Positions 59,554 to 64,000 of a stretch of 64,000 bases of DNA are shown here, one piece after another (positions within the stretch are counted from its first letter, which is position 1; each line of letters opens with the position of its first letter). The notes under the pieces were generated by a model. The model was not told the origin of the DNA, made no database searches, and saw nothing but the letters and a program-made list of their open reading frames with translations. The translations under genes were made by a program, and so were the position numbers. Source of the stretch: Rhizobium sp. 11515TR (GTDB lineage: Bacteria > Pseudomonadota > Alphaproteobacteria > Rhizobiales > Rhizobiaceae). The stretch is from positions 1-64,000 of the forward strand of contig NZ_CP023000.1 of the NCBI RefSeq assembly GCF_002277895.1, in the 5' to 3' direction.

Positions 59554-60354
59554 TCATAAGCCAGCTATCTTTTTGAGGTCGTCGATCGCGCCCGGAGCGG
59601 CGCCTAGAACCACCGACCCCTTGGTCAGACGTTCACCTTCAGTCGGGAAGGGATGGTACCAACCCCCGGCTTCCTTCACGAGGCAATAGCCGGCCAGGCA
59701 ATCCCAGGCATGCATATAGGGTTCGTAGTAGCCGACCAATCGGCCAGCCGCCACATAGGCGAGCATCAGGGCGCCTGAGCCGTTACGGATGAAATTGCCC
59801 CCGGCTTCGAGAACCTGCTCGACCATTTTCGCGACGAAGGCCGGCGAGACATGGTTGTTGGCGCCGATGCCAGTCACGGCGTTACGGATATTGCGCGATG
59901 CATCCAGCTTGAGGCTCTTGCCGTTCAAGGTAGCCCCTTTGCCGTGCGCGGCGACGTAAAGCTCGTCGTGGCATGGTGCGGAAATGACGCCGATCACGGG
60001 AATGCCCTTATGCAAGACCGCGATGGAGACGCACCAGTTGGGCATGCCGCTGACGAAGGGACTTGTGCCATCGATCGGATCGACGACCCAGGTGTAGCCG
60101 GAGCTGCCCGTTTCGAGGCCATATTCCTCGCCGAGAATGCTGTCCTGAGGATGCGCTTCATGGATGCGGCTGCGGATGAGATTTTCAACCTCCCGGTCGG
60201 CGATCGAGACGACATCCTGCAGGTCGCGCTTGGTTTCGATAATCAAAGTCTCGCGCCGGTTGAAATAGTCGAGAGCGAGCTTGCCGGCCTCGCGGGCGAT
60301 GGTCTCGGCAAGGGCGAGACGTGCTTCAAGATCGGCGAGGGGAACGGAGGTCAT
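59554..60354 (-). CDS. Inositol-monophosphatase family phosphatase
   Basis: A protein of 266 residues. GEEYGLETGSSGYTWVVDPI followed by DGTSPFVSGMPNWCVSIAV forms the metal-binding WVVDPIDGT motif, and EPYMHAWDCLAGYCLVKEAG is the second motif with the WD pair. Members hydrolyse inositol monophosphates, histidinol phosphate, PAP or other sugar phosphates. It lies 38 nt after the ABC ATPase gene, as the last gene of the transporter operon. Dephosphorylation of an imported sugar phosphate is the natural reading but is inference. Confidence 0.88.
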   Translation of the reverse strand: MTSVPLADLEARLALAETIAREAGKLALDYFNRRETLIIETKRDLQDVVSIADREVENLIRSRIHEAHPQDSILGEEYGLETGSSGYTWVVDPIDGTSPFVSGMPNWCVSIAVLHKGIPVIGVISAPCHDELYVAAHGKGATLNGKSLKLDASRNIRNAVTGIGANNHVSPAFVAKMVEQVLEAGGNFIRNGSGALMLAYVAAGRLVGYYEPYMHAWDCLAGYCLVKEAGGWYHPFPTEGERLTKGSVVLGAAPGAIDDLKKIAGL

Positions 60355-60392
60355 GCAATTATGTCCTTAATCATCTGATGTTTGACGGCCAA

Positions 60393-61457
60393 TCAGCCGC
60401 CGATGACGGCAATGCCGCGATCCTTGAAAGCGATCGTGACATCGGTGTTGGGAGGAAGGGCGGAATCGACCGTGGCATCGACAACGAAGAGCGATCCGCG
60501 ATCGGTCTTTACCTCATACTCGACGTGATCGCCGAGATAGGCGGAATGAGTGATCTGGCCATGGAACTGGCCGTTGGCAGTTCCCGGCGTCAGAATGATT
60601 GCGTTTGGCCGCACGGCGAGCTGCGCGGGGCCATGTTTGACGGAACGGCTGTTGACCCTGTGGCGAAGCCCTGCGATGGCGATCGTGACGCCATCGTTGT
60701 CGGTCTCGACGACATCGCACGGCATGACATTGGCCTCGCCCATGAAATCGGCGATAAAGGCCGAGGCTGGGGCATCGTAGAGCTCGCGCGGTGCACCTTG
60801 CTGCGCGATACCGCCATCCTTCATGACGATGATGCGATCGGAAACGGCAAGTGCTTCGTCCTGGTCATGGGTCACATAGACGGCAGTAAAGCCAAGCCGT
60901 TGCTGCAATTCGCGAATATCCGTCCGGACGCGCCGGCGCAACCGGGCATCAAGATTGGAAAGCGGCTCGTCGAGAAGCAGCACCTGAGGTTCGACGACGA
61001 GCGCACGCGCCACGGCGACACGCTGCTGCTGGCCACCGGAGAGTTCGGCCGGAAGGCGCGAGCCCATGCCGGCAAGGCCGACAAGGCCAAGCGCATCCTC
61101 CGCCTTCTCGCGCGCTGCCTTGCGTTTCATGCCTGAGGATTCCAGTCCATAGGCGACATTGTCGAGCGCCGTCATATGCGGAAACAAGGCATAGCTCTGG
61201 AAAACCATCGAGACGTCACGCTCGTTAGCCGGAAGCATGGTGACATCCTTGCCGCCAATCAGAATGCGGCCGGAGGAGGGGTGCTCCAGCCCCGCCAGCA
61301 TGCGAAGCGTCGTCGTCTTGCCGCAGCCGGAAGGGCCGAGCAGGGTGACGAGCGTACCGGGCTCGATGGTGAGCGAGAGATCGGGAATGGCCGTGAACGC
61401 GCCGAAGGTTTTTCGAACATTCTCGAAGACGACGGAACCGGGAGCCTTCGGATTCAT
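60393..61457 (-). CDS. ABC transporter ATP-binding protein (FbpC/AfuC-like)
   Basis: A protein of 354 residues. LLGPSGCGKTTTLRMLAG is Walker A, LSGGQQQRVAVARAL the signature and [15 protein letters not shown] Walker B. A C-terminal TOBE domain follows (about 255-350). It is of the iron(III)/sugar-phosphate/polyamine group. ATG 61457 overlaps the permease stop by 4 nt. Family alone does not fix the substrate; the phosphatase next door favours a phosphorylated compound. Confidence 0.9.
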   Translation of the reverse strand: MNPKAPGSVVFENVRKTFGAFTAIPDLSLTIEPGTLVTLLGPSGCGKTTTLRMLAGLEHPSSGRILIGGKDVTMLPANERDVSMVFQSYALFPHMTALDNVAYGLESSGMKRKAAREKAEDALGLVGLAGMGSRLPAELSGGQQQRVAVARALVVEPQVLLLDEPLSNLDARLRRRVRTDIRELQQRLGFTAVYVTHDQDEALAVSDRIIVMKDGGIAQQGAPRELYDAPASAFIADFMGEANVMPCDVVETDNDGVTIAIAGLRHRVNSRSVKHGPAQLAVRPNAIILTPGTANGQFHGQITHSAYLGDHVEYEVKTDRGSLFVVDATVDSALPPNTDVTIAFKDRGIAVIGG

Positions 61458-63691
61458 GCGGTTTTCTCCTGAGCAAGGGATGCGGGCGCGGTCGGCGGTG
61501 GTGTTATTGCGACACGGTTTACGCGCCGCAGCCGCCTTTCTCCGACGAGCAGCTGGAACCCGGCAATGACTGATATCATGACGACGATGAGGGCGGAGGA
61601 ATAAGCGATTGCGACGCCATACTCGCCGTTTTCGACGAGGCCGACGATATAGGCCGTGGACATGTTGTACTGGGCGCTGACGAGGAAGATAACGGCGCTG
61701 ATCGAGGTGATGGCTCGCACGAAGGAATAGACCAGCGCCGCGGTGATCGCCGGCCGCAGCAGTGGCAGGATCACCTTCCGAATGGTGCGCAGGCTGTCGG
61801 CCCGCAATGTCAGCGATGCCTCATCGAGGCTTTTGTCTAGCTGGCTCATGGCGGCAACGCCACCGCGTACACCGACCGGCATGTTACGAAAGACGAAGCA
61901 GGCAACGAGAATCAGCGCCGTTCCGGTCATCTCCAGGGGCGGCAGGTTAAAAGCCATGATGTAGCTGATGCCGATGACCGTGCCGGGGATGGCAAAGCTC
62001 ATCATCAGCGCGAATTCGAACAGGCCGCGACCGACGAATTTCTGGCGCACGATCAGATAGGCCGTCAGCAGGCCGACGGCAGCCGTCAAGGGTGCGGAGA
62101 TCAGGGCGATCTCCATCGTCGTCCAGAAGGAGTTCCAGGCAACGCCGGTCCAGGCAAGGCCGCCATCGTCGCGCAGGCCGATCGAGAAGGCCTTGACGTA
62201 ATGTTCCACCGTCAGCGTGTTGTCGAGACCCCAGGTGCGGACAAAGCCGCCGAAGAGGATCATGACGTAGACGACGACGGTAAAGATCATCCAGGGGATG
62301 ACGAGCGCATGGACGGTGATGGAGAGGCCGCGGGGCAGGGCGCTATGAGCGCCCGAATCTCCCTTGCCTGTCACCGTCGCAAAGCTCTTGCCCTGCAGCC
62401 ACAGGCGTTGCGCGAGGAAGGCGCTGAGCGTGAAGACGAGCAGGATCATGGCAAGGACTGCCGCGCGCGACGGATCGTTCTGTGCGCCGACGACACTGAA
62501 GAAGATCTCCGTCGACAGAACCCCGTGGCTGCCGCCGAGAACCATCGGATTGCCGAAATCGGCCATGCTTTCGATGAAGCCGATCAGGAAGGCGTTTGCG
62601 AGGCCCGGTTTCATCAGCGGCAGGGACACCCGCCAGAAGGTGCGCCAGCGATTAGCGCGTAAAGTTTGAGAAGCCTCTTCCATCGACGGGCTGACGCCTT
62701 CGACCACGCCGATGAGGACAAGAAAGGAAATCGGCGTGAAGGAGAGAACCTGGGCGATCCAGATACCGGTCAGGCCATAGAGCCAGCGGCTAGGTTCCGT
62801 TCCGAAGATTGAGGCCGCGGCTTGTGTCACGACGCCGGCCCGTCCGAACAGCAGGGTCAGCGCGAGACCGACCACGAAGGGCGGCGTGATGATCGGCAGG
62901 ATTGTGAGAAGCCTCAGTCCCTTCTTGAAGGGAAAGCGGGTGCGGGTGGCCACAAGGGCAAAGCAGAGCCCGAGCAAGGTCGACCCGCTTGCCGTCAGGA
63001 TAGCAAGCCAAAGAGTGCGCCAGGCGACGCCGCAGCGGTCGCCGCCGACAATGCAGCTGAGGCTCCAGATCGACGGGTCCTGGATGTTCGTTGTGAAGCC
63101 GCTGGGATCGAAGGATCCGTCAAACGACTGGAAGGCTCCGACGAACATGCTGCCGACGGGATAGAAGACGAAGATGGCCACAAGGACGATCAGCATGGTA
63201 ATGGCGCTGACGACGAAGGCATCGCCCTTCATCGCGCCGCGTTCGGCAAGGCCGAAGGAAAAGAACAGGACGAAGACGATACCAAGGATAATGGCGCCGG
63301 CACCCATCGCTGGCTGGCCGTCCGCCAGCGCACCGAAGATGGTCTCGCAGATCGACCAACTCCAGCCCGACGACGTGATCGCTAGTCCCTGCAGCGACAA
63401 AAAGGCAAAACCCAACGCACCGGCGAGCGCCATCACCGCACCGCGCGGCATCGGTTTGGAGATGAAGCGCGCGATGCCACCGAGCATAAGGAGCCCGGCG
63501 GCAATCGCGAGCCACCATCGACCGTAACTGACGATTTGCAAGATTCCCGGCGCTGTGGAGGGATCGCCGAGAAAGCCGCTCAGCCAGCCAAGGCCGAAGA
63601 AGCCGCCCTCTATGCGATACCATGGGAGTAGTATCAGGGCGGCAATGCCGAAGATCAGCGCAACATCCAGCCGGCGTTTGCTATTGGTCAT
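61454..63691 (-). CDS. ABC transporter permease, two fused membrane domains (FbpB/AfuB-like)
   Basis: A protein of 745 residues with an N-terminal block of about five hydrophobic helices (1-200) and two permease domains. The EAA-type loops are GVSPSMEEASQTLRANRWRT and MSQLDKSLDEASLTLRADSL. The fused architecture and length fit AfuB/FbpB-type permeases. ATG 63691 is chosen over ATG 63769 because the longer version would run through the intercistronic hairpin and has no family-like residues. Confidence 0.9.
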   Translation of the reverse strand: MTNSKRRLDVALIFGIAALILLPWYRIEGGFFGLGWLSGFLGDPSTAPGILQIVSYGRWWLAIAAGLLMLGGIARFISKPMPRGAVMALAGALGFAFLSLQGLAITSSGWSWSICETIFGALADGQPAMGAGAIILGIVFVLFFSFGLAERGAMKGDAFVVSAITMLIVLVAIFVFYPVGSMFVGAFQSFDGSFDPSGFTTNIQDPSIWSLSCIVGGDRCGVAWRTLWLAILTASGSTLLGLCFALVATRTRFPFKKGLRLLTILPIITPPFVVGLALTLLFGRAGVVTQAAASIFGTEPSRWLYGLTGIWIAQVLSFTPISFLVLIGVVEGVSPSMEEASQTLRANRWRTFWRVSLPLMKPGLANAFLIGFIESMADFGNPMVLGGSHGVLSTEIFFSVVGAQNDPSRAAVLAMILLVFTLSAFLAQRLWLQGKSFATVTGKGDSGAHSALPRGLSITVHALVIPWMIFTVVVYVMILFGGFVRTWGLDNTLTVEHYVKAFSIGLRDDGGLAWTGVAWNSFWTTMEIALISAPLTAAVGLLTAYLIVRQKFVGRGLFEFALMMSFAIPGTVIGISYIMAFNLPPLEMTGTALILVACFVFRNMPVGVRGGVAAMSQLDKSLDEASLTLRADSLRTIRKVILPLLRPAITAALVYSFVRAITSISAVIFLVSAQYNMSTAYIVGLVENGEYGVAIAYSSALIVVMISVIAGFQLLVGERRLRRVNRVAITPPPTAPASLAQEKTA

Positions 63692-63731
63692 GGTCGGATT
63701 CGCATCCCGTTCAGCAAAAATCAGAGATGAA

Positions 63732-63761
63732 GCAGGCCGGATGCACGAGGAGCCGGCCTGC
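63732..63761 (-). terminator. Intercistronic hairpin between binding-protein and permease genes
   Basis: GCAGGCCGG and CCGGCCTGC form a perfect 9-bp stem with a 12-nt loop. No strong T-run follows. It probably stabilises the binding-protein message, as with the ugpB-ugpA hairpin. Confidence 0.55.
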
Positions 63762-63781
63762 GAGGGCAATCGAAAAAGCCG

Positions 63782-64000
63782 TCAGTTGGCCTTTGCGCCG
63801 ATTTCCTTGTCCCATCGGGCAAGCAGGGCCTTACGGATCGTGGGATCGCCGTATTTCTTGAAGTCGTAGTCGATCAGTTTGATCTCCTCGAATTTCGGAG
63901 CCTCCTTCGGCACCTCGGCCGACTTGTTGGAGGGAAGCTGGTAGGACTTGGCATCCTTCATATGCGATTGTGCCTCGGCGCTGAGTGCCCAGTCGTACCA
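63782..64000 (-). CDS. ABC transporter substrate-binding protein, C-terminal part only
   Basis: Only the last 72 codons are in the window; the start lies beyond 64000. The sequence WYDWALSAEAQSHMKDAKSY, then FEEIKLIDYDFKKYGD and a final WDKEIGAKAN, is the usual end of FbpA/AfuA-type type-II periplasmic binding proteins. It is followed by a hairpin and the permease gene. The ligand could be iron(III) or a sugar phosphate. AfuABC is known to import hexose phosphates, and the phosphatase in this operon supports that reading. Confidence 0.8.
   Translation of the reverse strand, partial: WYDWALSAEAQSHMKDAKSYQLPSNKSAEVPKEAPKFEEIKLIDYDFKKYGDPTIRKALLARWDKEIGAKAN

Noticed and set aside
1-64000. CRISPR array, tRNA, rRNA or prophage genes
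   Set aside because: No regular repeat-spacer pattern, cloverleaf ends or phage structural genes were noticed by eye; a dedicated search was not possible.

Overview
The window looks like chromosome, chromid or megaplasmid DNA of a Rhizobiaceae alphaproteobacterium, most likely a Rhizobium. The reasons are high G+C, densely packed operons joined by ATGA overlaps, small families typical of rhizobia (DUF982, DUF2934, DUF2267, DUF892), an EcfG-type sigma factor, HWE-kinase/receiver pairs, a DUF47-pit phosphate locus with a PHO-like box, and a two-stem intergenic repeat of a kind I associate with Rhizobiaceae. No rRNA, tRNA, CRISPR array or origin was recognised.

Layout. (1) 1-15.5 kb is a sugar and glycan block. 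A leftward operon carries an actinobacterial-like inositol-3-phosphate synthase, a histidine phosphatase and a glycosidase. Next come a phosphoribosyltransferase/kinase-like fusion, an RNA polymerase alpha-CTD-like small protein and a leftward dehydrogenase pair. A rightward operon then encodes two nucleotide-sugar epimerases, a GT4 glycosyltransferase, three tandem CgeB-like glycosyltransferases, UDP-xylose synthase and a methyltransferase. (2) 15.6-24 kb holds an EcfG-like sigma factor, two receiver proteins, a NUDIX protein, small stress-type proteins, two dehydrogenases, a cysteine hydrolase, an IS110-family element and a DUF2934 gene. (3) 24-39 kb is respiratory: a membrane PQQ dehydrogenase, then a 12-gene operon for alternative complex III (actABCDEF) and a caa3-type A2 cytochrome oxidase with its SCO factor. 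(4) 39-53.3 kb is a collection of stress and detoxification genes: hydrolases, a DUF892 protein, a protein-repair methyltransferase/erythromycin-esterase fusion, a PaoABC aldehyde oxidoreductase, a frameshifted CBS protein, and an HWE kinase with its receiver. (5) 53.4-64 kb, all leftward, concerns phosphorus: DUF47-pit, ugpBAEC, an inositol-monophosphatase family enzyme and an AfuABC-like ABC transporter.

The main result is a shared promoter element. Reading both strands, I find GGAAC, exactly 16 bases, then NGTT at 20 non-coding positions between 2.5 and 53.1 kb. Nearly all lie just upstream of a gene start in the correct orientation. This matches the -35/-10 pattern of EcfG/RpoE2 general stress sigma factors of alphaproteobacteria (GGAAC-N18-TT in Sinorhizobium). 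A rough estimate at about 60% G+C gives only one or two chance matches in the whole window. The sigma gene itself, the inositol/glycan operons, the alternative complex III-oxidase operon, the aldehyde oxidoreductase, the hydrolases and several proteins of under 70 residues all carry it, while the phosphorus block after 53.4 kb does not. I therefore read 2.5-53.3 kb as a general-stress regulon island. The promoters also settled several starts (for example 2491, 4650, 23633 and 26953) and revealed one minus-strand gene (26526-26729) that I would otherwise have missed.
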